A stretch of 38,548 bases of DNA from an uncultured bacterium. GTDB lineage: Bacteria; Desulfobacterota; Desulfobaccia; Desulfobaccales; 0-14-0-80-60-11. The first letter of the stretch is position 1. Every line of letters starts with the position of its first letter. Made by a program: the position numbers and the translations under genes. The stretch is from NCBI GenBank assembly GCA_937943575.1, contig CALEAV010000016.1, positions 1-38,548 of the forward strand, read 5' to 3'. The notes beneath the pieces are model-generated. The model did not search any database. It was not told the origin of the DNA and worked only from the letters and a program-made list of their open reading frames with translations. Of this stretch, positions 16,841-24,608 are shown piece after piece.

Positions 16841-17583
16841 GGCCGCCGCTTGGGGAACCAGGGGATGAAGGCGCTGGTGATCTCCTGGTATTCCCGATAC
16901 TCCGGGCGCCGCTCACCGATGTCCTTTTCCAGCAGCACCACCCCGGAGACTTTGAGGAGGAGGAAGGTGATGACCAGGGGACTGATGAGGGCCCAGCCGC
17001 CCCCCGGCGTCGCCAGGGCGATGAGAAAGAGGCCCCACCACATGAGGGCTTCGCCGAAGTAGTTGGGGTGGCGGGAGTAAGCCCACAAACCCCGGTTCAT
17101 GACCCGCCCCCGATTGGCCGGGTCGGCCTTAAAGCGGGCCAGCTGCCAGTCGGCCACCGCCTCGAAGGCAAACCCCACGGCCCAAAGCCCGGCCCCCAGG
17201 AAATCCAGGGTGGTGCGGCGGGCCGTAAGGGCCGAGATCTGCCCCAGCTGCAGGCTTAAGGAAACCAGCCACAGAAGGACCGCCTGGGTGAGAAAGACCG
17301 TGAACAGACTCACCCACCAGAAGCTGGCCCCCCATTTGGCCCGCCAGGCCTGATAGCGCCGGTCCTCCCCTTTCCCCCGATTGCGCCAGGCGATATGCAC
17401 CGCCAGCCTGAGACCCCACAGGGTGGTGAGCAGAGAGAGAAGAAGCTTGCGCCCGGGGTAACCCGGGGTGAGGGCGAAAGTCAGCCAGGCGATGAGCACG
17501 AATCCCGGGCCCCAGAAGATGTCCGCCAGGCTGGCGTTGCGGGTGGGCAGGCTCAGAAGCCATACCCCCGCCATATACACCAC
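16837..17583 (-). CDS. DUF1295 membrane protein (steroid 5-alpha-reductase-like), start uncertain
   Basis: Integral membrane protein of the DUF1295/isoprenylcysteine methyltransferase-like superfamily: [17 protein letters not shown], then [20 protein letters not shown] and [13 protein letters not shown] (cofactor-binding motif), and [19 protein letters not shown] at the end. Six or so hydrophobic segments are seen. The GTG at 17583 gives 248 residues but cuts the first helix. The codons just upstream in this frame (LGLNLLAAV) continue the helix back to a TAA without any ATG. A good ATG at 17635 is in another frame; removing one T from the T7 run at 17613-17619 joins it, giving 265 residues. 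So either translation begins at an unusual start or the gene carries a one-base insertion. It precedes the CFA-like gene with a 4-bp overlap. Confidence 0.82.
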   Translation of the reverse strand: MVYMAGVWLLSLPTRNASLADIFWGPGFVLIAWLTFALTPGYPGRKLLLSLLTTLWGLRLAVHIAWRNRGKGEDRRYQAWRAKWGASFWWVSLFTVFLTQAVLLWLVSLSLQLGQISALTARRTTLDFLGAGLWAVGFAFEAVADWQLARFKADPANRGRVMNRGLWAYSRHPNYFGEALMWWGLFLIALATPGGGWALISPLVITFLLLKVSGVVLLEKDIGERRPEYREYQEITSAFIPWFPKRRP

Positions 17584-17650
17584 CGCCGCCAGGAGATTCA
17601 GGCCGAGGAGGGAAAAAAACGGAGATGGTGTCCATTAAAGTTTCAGGTGA

Positions 17651-17980
17651 TCAGGGCTCCGGCGGGAGGATGGGCAAACCCGCCTCCTTCCAGGCGACCA
17701 CCCCTCCCAAAAGGGCCTTGGCATTTTTGAAGCCTTGCTTCTGATACTCCGCTGCCAGACCGGCAGAGGAATGCTCCTGGACTCAGGCACAGTAGAAGAC
17801 GATTTCCTGATCCTTGGGCAGACCAGCCACCCGGCTCTTGAACTCCCTCAAGGAGATAGCCCCCTCCAGGCGCATGGCCCGGAAGGCCTCGTCGCTGTCA
17901 TAGGCGCATACCAGCAGGCATTCCCCTGACTTGACCCGCGGGTAGACCTCTGCCGGTTTCACCCGGGTAACATCCGCCAT
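17651..17980 (-). CDS. Rhodanese-domain protein, probable selenoprotein (UGA = Sec at residue 66)
   Basis: A single rhodanese domain of 109 residues if UGA at 17785-17783 is read as selenocysteine. Before the UGA: VKPAEVYPRVKSGECLLVCA and LPKDQEIVFYCA. After it, the rest of the domain continues in frame (QEHSSAGLAAEYQKQGF, then AKALLGGVVAWKEAGLPI) to TGA at 17653-17651. Homologues I recall have FYCAC here, so Sec sits at a Cys position, two residues after the usual catalytic Cys (residue 64). A SECIS-like hairpin lies 10 nt after the UGA. The ATG at 17980 follows GAGGAGG. Ordinary gene calling would give a 65-residue fragment. It probably does sulfur/selenium transfer or redox chemistry. It is likely the first gene of the minus operon with DUF1295 (68 bp downstream). 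If the host lacks SelA/B/C, this would be a pseudogene. Confidence 0.82.
17746..17772 (-). promoter_or_regulatory. SECIS-like hairpin for selenocysteine insertion
   Basis: Read on the minus strand, starting 10 nt after the UGA: ATTCC, U/C mismatch, CTGCC, loop GGTCT, GGCAG, then GGAGT. That is two 5-bp helices separated by one unpaired U/C pair and closed by a 5-nt loop. The loop GGUCU, and an unpaired U on the 5' side below it, match the E. coli fdhF SECIS recognised by SelB. The loop starts 21 nt after the UGA, against 18 nt in fdhF, inside the usual bacterial range. It lies within the rhodanese coding sequence, as bacterial SECIS elements do. Confidence 0.78.
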
Positions 17981-18051
17981 AAGGATGTCCTCCTCTTTCC
18001 GACCGCACTGGGGAGCCGGGATGATTCTTCACTGTCAAAAATCATTACCGA

Positions 18052-18079
18052 AAAATAATCATGGCGTAAAGGAAGTCAA
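18052..18079 (-). promoter_or_regulatory. Candidate promoter for the rhodanese operon
   Basis: On the minus strand TTGACT (18079-18074) is followed after 16 bp by TATTTT (18057-18052), in an AT-rich stretch between the tRNA gene and the rhodanese start. A leader of about 65 nt would result. A second TTGACA just downstream (18038-18033) has no good -10. Confidence 0.38.
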
Positions 18080-18195
18080 TGTCGCAGGCCTGCGGCGCCA
18101 CCCCGGTCCCAGATTGAGGTTCACCTCGAGCCCCACCGGGAAATGCCCTCCTTAGGCCTTGGGGCTCATGGCCGCGGCTTAACCCCCGAGGGCCA

Positions 18196-18232
18196 GAAAA
18201 ACACGAAAGGGGTGCGGCCTTTCCCGCACCCC
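18196..18232 (-). terminator. Rho-independent terminator of the tRNA-Val gene
   Basis: Minus strand: a perfect 9-bp stem GGGGTGCGG / CCGCACCCC (18232-18224 and 18217-18209) with a 6-nt loop, followed by a T-rich run TTTCGTGTTTTT. It starts 12 nt after the CCA end of the tRNA, so it ends that single-gene transcript. Confidence 0.82.
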
Positions 18233-18243
18233 TGTACTTTCCC

Positions 18244-18318
18244 TGGTAGGCACGAGGAGATTTGAACTCCTGACCCCCACCGCGTCAAGGTGGTGCTCTC
18301 CCCCTGAGCTACGTGCCT
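18244..18318 (-). tRNA. tRNA-Val (anticodon GAC)
   Basis: The full cloverleaf is seen on the minus strand: acceptor AGGCACG pairing with CGTGCCT, TA spacer, D-arm GCTC/GAGC, anticodon stem CCACC/GGTGG with loop TTGACGC (anticodon GAC, reads GTC/GTT Val codons), variable loop GGGTC, T-arm AGGAG/CTCCT with loop TTCAAAT, and an encoded CCA end after discriminator A. All stems are fully paired. It has its own promoter and terminator. Confidence 0.95.
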
Positions 18319-18334
18319 GCGAGTGACATTATAT

Positions 18335-18363
18335 TTAATATCGCCTCTCCCCGGCGGCGTCAA
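18335..18363 (-). promoter_or_regulatory. Promoter of tRNA-Val
   Basis: Minus strand: TTGACG (18363-18358), a 17-bp spacer, and TATTAA (18340-18335), in an AT-rich patch ending 16 bp before the mature tRNA 5' end. A second possible -10, TATAAT, lies 2 bp further on. Together with the terminator this makes the tRNA a stand-alone unit. Confidence 0.6.
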
Positions 18364-18485
18364 TAGGGAAAAGAGGCGGGCCGCCCTCCGGGTGGACAGA
18401 CGGCCCGGTGCCACCGGCGGCGGCTGCCAGGGGCTGAGGGAGGCCGCCAAAGCCCGGCAAGCCGCCGCCGGCCATGGCGAGGAGT

Positions 18486-19124
18486 CTATTTCAGCAGCAG
18501 TCCCACCCCCCGGATGACGATCTTGTCCCGGGTGTCCGCAAAATTGACCCGCAGGGACAAGAGGAGCGGGCCCTTGGCGGGGTCGATGTCCATCGGCGGC
18601 TTGGAATTGACGGAGATGGGGCCGGGATGGGTGTGGTCGGTGGGGTCATCCAGGAGCACCAGGGCGGTTTTGGGGGGATCCTGCACCTGGGCCAGCCGGA
18701 TCTGGCTGAGGTAGGTGGGGGAGGGGTTTTTGCCGGTGGAGTATTCGTAGCAGACCCGCACCCCGGCGAGGCGCCGTCCCAGGGGGGCCTCCACCGCCAT
18801 CCACACCACCTTGTTGCCCCCGCCGGCGGTGGTCTCACCGGTGGTGGTGGAGGTGATGACCAAGCCGGCCAGTCCGCCCCCCACCCCGGAGGACACGGCA
18901 TTGTGGGAGGTGGCGACGCTGGCGTCCCCGGCCAGGAGATCCAGGTGATTCAGCCAATACACCTGGGGTTGCACCAGCTCGGGCTTGACCACCTGAACCT
19001 CCGGCGCCGCCTGGGCCTCCGGTTTGACGCCCCCGGGCTTGGCCTCCTGGGCCATCACCCCGGTGGGCAGCAGCATCAGAATGCCTGCGACAAGCAATGA
19101 TATCCGTCCACGGGTCCGGCACAT
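18486..19124 (-). CDS. Secreted protein of unknown function (212 aa)
   Basis: Not recognised as a named family. The N-terminus MCRTRGRISLLVAGILMLLP with a following TGVMAQE is a signal peptide with a likely AxA-like cleavage near residue 25. A Pro/Lys/Glu-rich linker runs to about residue 55. The rest is predicted beta-rich (VVWMAVEAPLGRRLAGVRVC, then YLSQIRLAQVQDPPKTALVL and LRVNFADTRDKIVIRGVGLL), looking like a small jelly-roll or Ig-like fold, with a Gly/Thr-rich loop SSGVGGGLAGLVITSTTTGE. I chose ATG 19124 because AAAGGAGCGG precedes it and the signal peptide begins there; a longer frame to 19208 has no such support. It is transcribed away from glyQ and is probably periplasmic or extracellular. 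Confidence 0.7.
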   Translation of the reverse strand: MCRTRGRISLLVAGILMLLPTGVMAQEAKPGGVKPEAQAAPEVQVVKPELVQPQVYWLNHLDLLAGDASVATSHNAVSSGVGGGLAGLVITSTTTGETTAGGGNKVVWMAVEAPLGRRLAGVRVCYEYSTGKNPSPTYLSQIRLAQVQDPPKTALVLLDDPTDHTHPGPISVNSKPPMDIDPAKGPLLLSLRVNFADTRDKIVIRGVGLLLK

Positions 19125-19364
19125 GTTCCGCTCCTTTCCTGGCTGAAGGGTTAAGGGTGGTAGCGCGGTCAGGGCTGCCCCGCAGGCGGGGCGGAAGGGG
19201 GTCAGCAAGGGACGTGGCAGGCCACGCTCTGAGCCGTGGCTCCCCGGGCGTGGGGAAAGGTGAGGGGCGAAGGGCCGGGCTTTCGCCTTGCGGCGGCCGT
19301 TTACCTTTTATCTGCACCCAGGGGAGGGCGATGTCAAGGAAAAAGGCGGGGCCGGAGGAAGCGC

Positions 19365-19396
19365 TTGACAGGAGGCGGCAAAATTGTTAGTGTAAT
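19365..19396 (+). promoter_or_regulatory. Probable promoter for glyQ
   Basis: A perfect TTGACA (19365-19370) is followed after 17 bp by TAGTGT (19388-19393), with TGTAAT (19391-19396) overlapping at 20 bp. Either -10 would start transcription about 30 nt before the glyQ ATG. The -35 is convincing, the -10 less so. Confidence 0.5.
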
Positions 19397-19427
19397 CCGA
19401 GTTTTGCCAGCTCAGAGGAGAGGCGGC

Positions 19428-20297
<870 letters not shown>

Positions 20298-20387
20298 AGT
20301 ATTGAGAGGAGGGCCGGGGGAGCAGTGACTCCCCCGCCCTCCCCTCAGACTCCCCACCCCACCCCCTTTAAGGGGTTGGGGGTGGGG

Positions 20388-20430
20388 GGGGGAGGGGGCA
20401 GGGGGTCACCGGCCCTAGGCCCCCTCCCCC
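20388..20430. repeat. G/C-rich inverted repeat between glyQ and glyS
   Basis: A perfect 12-bp stem, GGGGGAGGGGGC (20388-20399) and GCCCCCTCCCCC (20419-20430), with a 19-nt loop. There is no T-tract, so it is not a terminator. An adjacent imperfect dyad (about 20350-20387, core CCCCCTTTAAGGGG) extends the structure. The arms match the hairpins at 36428-36473 and 37031-37066. It probably lies in the glyQ-glyS transcript, where it could affect stability or the ratio of the subunits; this is inference. Confidence 0.7.
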
Positions 20431-20455
20431 AACACTGCCAACACAGAGGGCCGTC

Positions 20456-22543
20456 ATGGGATGTGAGTTTCTTTTGGAGATCGGCACGGAGGAGATTCCG
20501 GCCCGGTTCATTCCGCCGGTGTTGCAGGAGATGGCCGCCACTTTTGCCAGGCGCTGCGAGCAGGAGCGCCTGCGTGTGGGGGAGATTCACACCTGGGGCA
20601 CCCCCCGGCGCCTGACGCTGGCGGCCCGGGATCTGGCGGAGACCCAGGCGGAGCTCACCCAGGAGATCCTGGGGCCTCCCAAGGCAGTGGCCCTGGATGC
20701 CCAGGGGCAGCCCACCGCCGCGGCCCAGGGGTTTGCCAAGGCCCAGGGGGTGGCGGTGAGCGACCTGGTGGAGGTGGAGACCCCCCGGGGCATCTATCTG
20801 GCAGTGCGCAAGACCACGGCCGGCCGGCCCACGGCGGATATCCTGCGGGAGTATCTGCCGGAGTTCATCCTGGGCTTAAGCTTTCCCAAATCCATGCGCT
20901 GGGGATCCGAGACCATCACCTTCGCCCGGCCCATCCACTGGATCCTGGCCCGCTTCGGGGGCGAGGTCATCCCCTTCACCCTGGGGGACGTCACCAGCGG
21001 CGGGGTGACCTACGGACACCGCTTCATGAGCCCGCAAGGCCGGGAAGTGCGCACCATCGACGAGTATCTGGAGACCCTGCGGCAGGCCTACGTCATCGTG
21101 GACCCCGCCGCCCGGCGGGCCTTCCTGGAGGAGGAGATGGGTCGGGCCGCAGCCCAGGTGGGGGGCACTCTGGTGCCCAATCCGGGGCTGGTGGAGGAGA
21201 ACACCTTCCTGGTGGAATACCCTTCGGTGGTGGTGGGACATTTCGAGGAGAAGTTCCTTGCCCTCCCCGAAGAGGTGCTCATCACCTGCATGCGGGAGCA
21301 CCAGCGCTATTTCTCCCTGAGGGGCCCCGACGGCCGGCTGCTGCCGCATTTCATGGCGGTGAACAACACTCTCACCCGCAACCCCGAGGTGGTGCGCCAG
21401 GGCCATGAGCGGGTGTTGCGGGCCCGGCTCTCTGACGCCATGTATTTCTATCAGGTGGATTCCAAGGTGCCCCTGGAGACCTGGGTGGAGCAGCTCAAGG
21501 GGGTGGTCTTCCATTCGCTTCTGGGCACCTCCTACGAGAAGATGGAGCGCTTCCGGGAGCTGGCGGGGTATCTCACGGCCAAACTCAGCCGGGATGATGG
21601 TTCCCCGGTAGGGGTGGACCCCGAAGTGGTGCGGCGGGCCGCCACCCTGTGCAAGGCGGACATCGTCTCGGAGATGGTGGGGGAATTCCCCAGTCTCCAG
21701 GGGGTGATGGGCAAGGTCTATGCCAAAAACGCCGGGGAGCCGGCGGCGGTGGCGGACGCCATCTTCAGCCATTATCTTCCCCGCCATGCCGAGGACGACC
21801 TCCCCGGGGACCTGGTGGGGGCCATCATCGGCATGGCCGACCGCCTGGACACCGTCTGCGGCATGTTCGGGGTGGGCCTCTCCCCCACCGGCGCTGCTGA
21901 CCCGTATGGCCTCAGGCGCCATGCCCTGGCCGTCATCCGCATCCTGAGGCACCACCGCCTCCATCTGGACCTGCCCGAGGCGGTGTGGGAGGCCTTAAGG
22001 CTTCTGGGAGGCAAGATCTCCCGGAGCCCGGAAGAGACCGCCCTGGAGGTGCTGGACTTCTTCCAGACCCGGCTCACCCACCTGCTGTTGGCCGAGGGCT
22101 TCGACCATGAGACGGTGAACGCGGTGCTGGCCGCTGGCGCCCGGGATATGGTGGAGGCGGCAGACAAGGTCCAGGCCCTGGAGGAGGTGCGCCGCAGCCC
22201 CGACTTTCCGGCCCTGGCGGTGGCCTTCAAGCGGGTCCTCAACATCTCCGCCGGTGCCGGGGTGGGGGAGGTGGACCCCCTGCTCTTTGAACACCCCGAG
22301 GAGAACCAGCTCTTCGAGGCCGCCCAGCTCATGGAGGCCGAGGTGGAGGAGGCCCTGGGCCGCCGGGATTACGCCGGGGTGTGCCGGTCCCTGGCCAGGC
22401 TCAAGGGCTTTGTGGACGCCTTCTTTGACCGGGTGCTGGTGATGGCGGAGGACGCCAGACTTCGGGCCAACCGCCTGGCCTTGCTCAGCCGCATCGGCCA
22501 CACCTTCCTCAAGATGGCGGATTTCTCCCGCATCAGCACCTGA
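20456..22543 (+). CDS. glyS: Glycyl-tRNA synthetase beta subunit
   Basis: Beta subunit of the tetrameric glycyl-tRNA synthetase, needed for tRNA recognition. It is 695 residues, normal length. Recognised by FLLEIGTEEIPARFIPPVLQ at the N-terminus, MRWGSETITFARPIHWILAR, MREHQRYFSLRGPDGRLLPH, AKADIVSEMVGEFPSLQGVM (here with CKADIV), ADRLDTVCGMFGVGLSPTGA (HD-like domain) and the C-terminal anticodon-binding DALR-type domain ending in FFDRVLVMAEDARLRANRLA. ATG 20456 is preceded by AGAGGG at suitable spacing. It forms a unit with glyQ; ftsY follows after 78 bp. Confidence 0.97.
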   Translation: MGCEFLLEIGTEEIPARFIPPVLQEMAATFARRCEQERLRVGEIHTWGTPRRLTLAARDLAETQAELTQEILGPPKAVALDAQGQPTAAAQGFAKAQGVAVSDLVEVETPRGIYLAVRKTTAGRPTADILREYLPEFILGLSFPKSMRWGSETITFARPIHWILARFGGEVIPFTLGDVTSGGVTYGHRFMSPQGREVRTIDEYLETLRQAYVIVDPAARRAFLEEEMGRAAAQVGGTLVPNPGLVEENTFLVEYPSVVVGHFEEKFLALPEEVLITCMREHQRYFSLRGPDGRLLPHFMAVNNTLTRNPEVVRQGHERVLRARLSDAMYFYQVDSKVPLETWVEQLKGVVFHSLLGTSYEKMERFRELAGYLTAKLSRDDGSPVGVDPEVVRRAATLCKADIVSEMVGEFPSLQGVMGKVYAKNAGEPAAVADAIFSHYLPRHAEDDLPGDLVGAIIGMADRLDTVCGMFGVGLSPTGAADPYGLRRHALAVIRILRHHRLHLDLPEAVWEALRLLGGKISRSPEETALEVLDFFQTRLTHLLLAEGFDHETVNAVLAAGARDMVEAADKVQALEEVRRSPDFPALAVAFKRVLNISAGAGVGEVDPLLFEHPEENQLFEAAQLMEAEVEEALGRRDYAGVCRSLARLKGFVDAFFDRVLVMAEDARLRANRLALLSRIGHTFLKMADFSRIST

Positions 22544-22621
22544 GCTGCAGGCGCCGGCGGGATTTTATCGAAAAAAGGGCGGGGCGGGTGCCCTGCTTTT
22601 GTTTCAGGATAAAGAGCAACG

Positions 22622-23908
22622 ATGGGTTGGCTGCGCCGCCGTTCCTCAGACAAAGACACCCCGGAACTGAAGGAGCCGGAGGCTTCCCCTGATCCGGAGG
22701 CGACCGGGGAGACGCCGGACGTGAACGCCGGAGGCGAAGGGGAATCGCCGGCCTCACCCGACGCGGAGGCCGGTCTCCGGGAGGAGGGTGAGGCCCCGGC
22801 CCGACCGGGCTTTTTCCGGCGGCTTTTTGGGAAAACCCCCGAGATTCCGATAACGGAAACGGAGCTGGTGGCGGAGGCGGCCGAGCCTGAGCCGGCCGTC
22901 GCCGAGGTCCAGTCGGCTTCCGAGACCGCGGCCCCGGAAGGGGCAGAGGAGGTATCGCCGGACGTGCTCCCGGAGCCGGAAGCCCCGCTGGAGGAGGAGC
23001 GCCGGGGCCTGTTCCGGCGCTTCCGGGAGCGGCTGGGGCGCACCCGGGAGGCCCTCTCCGGCGGCCTGGCCCGCCTCTTGGCCCGCCGGAAGGTGGTGGA
23101 CGCCGAGCTTTTGGAGGAGCTGGAGGAGCTCCTCATCACCGCCGACCTGGGGGTGGAGACCACCCTGGCCCTCATGCAGGGCCTGCAGGACAGGCTGAAG
23201 CGCCGGGAGCTCAATGATCCGGAGCGCCTCAAGGCCGCCCTGGGGGAGGCCATGCTGAGGATGCTGGCCGCCCCGGCGCCGAAGCCCCGGGAGGCCCGGC
23301 CCTGGGTGGTGCTGGTGGTGGGGGTGAACGGCGTGGGCAAAACCACCACCATCGCCAAGCTGGCCCAGCGGGAGCGACAGGCCGGTCGGGAGCCGCTGTT
23401 GATCGCCGGGGACACCTTCCGGGCGGCGGCGGCGGAACAGCTGGCCGCCTGGGGGGAGCGCCTGGGGGTGGAGGTCATCCGACAGCAGGCCGGCGCTGAC
23501 CCCGCGGCGGTGGTCTTCGACGGTCTCACCGCCGCCCTGGCCCGGGGGGTGGACACGGTGTTCATCGACACCGCCGGCCGCCTGCACACCAAGGTGAACC
23601 TCATGGAGGAGCTGAAAAAGATCCACCGCACCATCGCCAGGAAGGTGCCCGGGGCGCCCCACGAGACCTACCTGGTGCTGGACGCCACCACCGGCCAGAA
23701 CGCCTTAAGCCAGGCCCGGCTCTTTCAGGAGGCGGTGGGGGTGACCGGCCTCATCCTCACCAAGCTGGACGGCACCGCCAAAGGGGGGGTGGCCCTGGCG
23801 GTGGTGCATGAAACCGGCCTTCCCCTGCGCTATCTCGGGGTGGGGGAGGGGCTGGATGACCTCAAACCCTTCGACCCCGAGGCCTTTGTGGCCGCCATCC
23901 TCGCCTGA
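22622..23908 (+). CDS. ftsY: Signal recognition particle receptor FtsY
   Basis: SRP receptor GTPase that docks ribosome-SRP complexes at the inner membrane for co-translational insertion. At 428 residues it has a long acidic N-terminal A domain (about residues 1-130, rich in Glu/Pro/Ala), then the N domain (helical, around LLEELEELLITADLGVETTL) and the G domain: VVGVNGVGKTTTIAKLAQRE (P-loop, G1), AGDTFRAAAAEQLAAWGERL (insertion box), FIDTAGRLHTKVNLMEEL (G3), LTKLDGTAKGGVAL (G4) and the closing GVGEGLDDLKPFDPEAFV. All GTP-binding residues are present. The ribosome-binding site is weak (AAAGAG). A 14-nt motif TGTTTCAGGATAAA lies directly upstream. Confidence 0.97.
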   Translation: MGWLRRRSSDKDTPELKEPEASPDPEATGETPDVNAGGEGESPASPDAEAGLREEGEAPARPGFFRRLFGKTPEIPITETELVAEAAEPEPAVAEVQSASETAAPEGAEEVSPDVLPEPEAPLEEERRGLFRRFRERLGRTREALSGGLARLLARRKVVDAELLEELEELLITADLGVETTLALMQGLQDRLKRRELNDPERLKAALGEAMLRMLAAPAPKPREARPWVVLVVGVNGVGKTTTIAKLAQRERQAGREPLLIAGDTFRAAAAEQLAAWGERLGVEVIRQQAGADPAAVVFDGLTAALARGVDTVFIDTAGRLHTKVNLMEELKKIHRTIARKVPGAPHETYLVLDATTGQNALSQARLFQEAVGVTGLILTKLDGTAKGGVALAVVHETGLPLRYLGVGEGLDDLKPFDPEAFVAAILA

Positions 23909-23933
23909 GAAGGCCGGCCGGCTCCCCGTGTCC

Positions 23934-24479
23934 ATGACCCTGAAGCCCAGCCCCAAGGACAACCCCTGCCGGCCCGGACCGGCGGTGGGCGAGGTGTGCG
24001 TCATCGCCAGACGGGGCTGGCTCCCGGGCTTTTTCCAGGTGCTGCGGTATTGGGGGCCGCCTGTGGCCTGGTGCGTGGCCATCCTCCTCTTTTCCGGCGA
24101 CCTGGGCTCCTCCCGCCGCACTCTGAGCCTCTTTTACTGGCTGATGAGCTGGTTCCCCCACCTCACCCCCATGGAGGTGGAGGCCTGGCACGTCTGGTTC
24201 CGCAAGCTGGGGCACCTGAGCGCCTATGCCATTTTGTACCTCCTCTTTTTCCGGGCGGCGCACCTGCATCTGGCTTGGCGTCCCGGTCACACCTGCCTGG
24301 TGGCCCTGGCCCTGACCCTGGGGGTGGCAATCACCGATGAAACCCGCCAGGCCCTGGTGCCGGCCCGCAGCGGCACCCCCCTGGACGTGGGGCTGGATAT
24401 GGTGGGGGCCCTCCTGGCGGCGGCGGTTGTCCCCGGCCTCTGGCGCCCCGGCCGGGCCTCTCCGACCTCCCGGACATGA
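23934..24479 (+). CDS. VanZ-like family membrane protein
   Basis: A 181-residue integral membrane protein of the VanZ-like family. Seen: a first hydrophobic stretch VAWCVAILLFSG, WFRKLGHLSAYAILYLLFF (the conserved K-x-x-H-x-x-x-Y pattern) and ITDETRQALVPARSGTPLDV followed by GLDMVGALLAA, the VanZ signature of Asp-Glu-x-x-Gln and Arg-x-Gly-x-x-x-Asp. The role of such stand-alone members is unknown. The N-terminal 45 residues are polar and unique. ATG 23934 is preferred; an in-frame GTG two codons earlier is possible. It begins 25 bp after ftsY, probably in the same transcript. Confidence 0.8.
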   Translation: MTLKPSPKDNPCRPGPAVGEVCVIARRGWLPGFFQVLRYWGPPVAWCVAILLFSGDLGSSRRTLSLFYWLMSWFPHLTPMEVEAWHVWFRKLGHLSAYAILYLLFFRAAHLHLAWRPGHTCLVALALTLGVAITDETRQALVPARSGTPLDVGLDMVGALLAAAVVPGLWRPGRASPTSRT

Positions 24480-24608
24480 GATTGCCGGGCGCCCCACCGG
24501 TCCCCGCACCGGCCTCCGGCTTGCATTCCCCCTTGCAAAAGGCTATCTTCACAAAGAAACGCCCCGGAGCCGGTCCCCATCGGCCCGGAAGCGATTCAGG
24601 ACAGGAAT

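Noticed and set aside
17129-17635. 168-codon minus frame starting at ATG 17635
   Set aside because: Only its first few codons are plausible (as the lost start of DUF1295); the remainder is a shadow of the DUF1295 gene.
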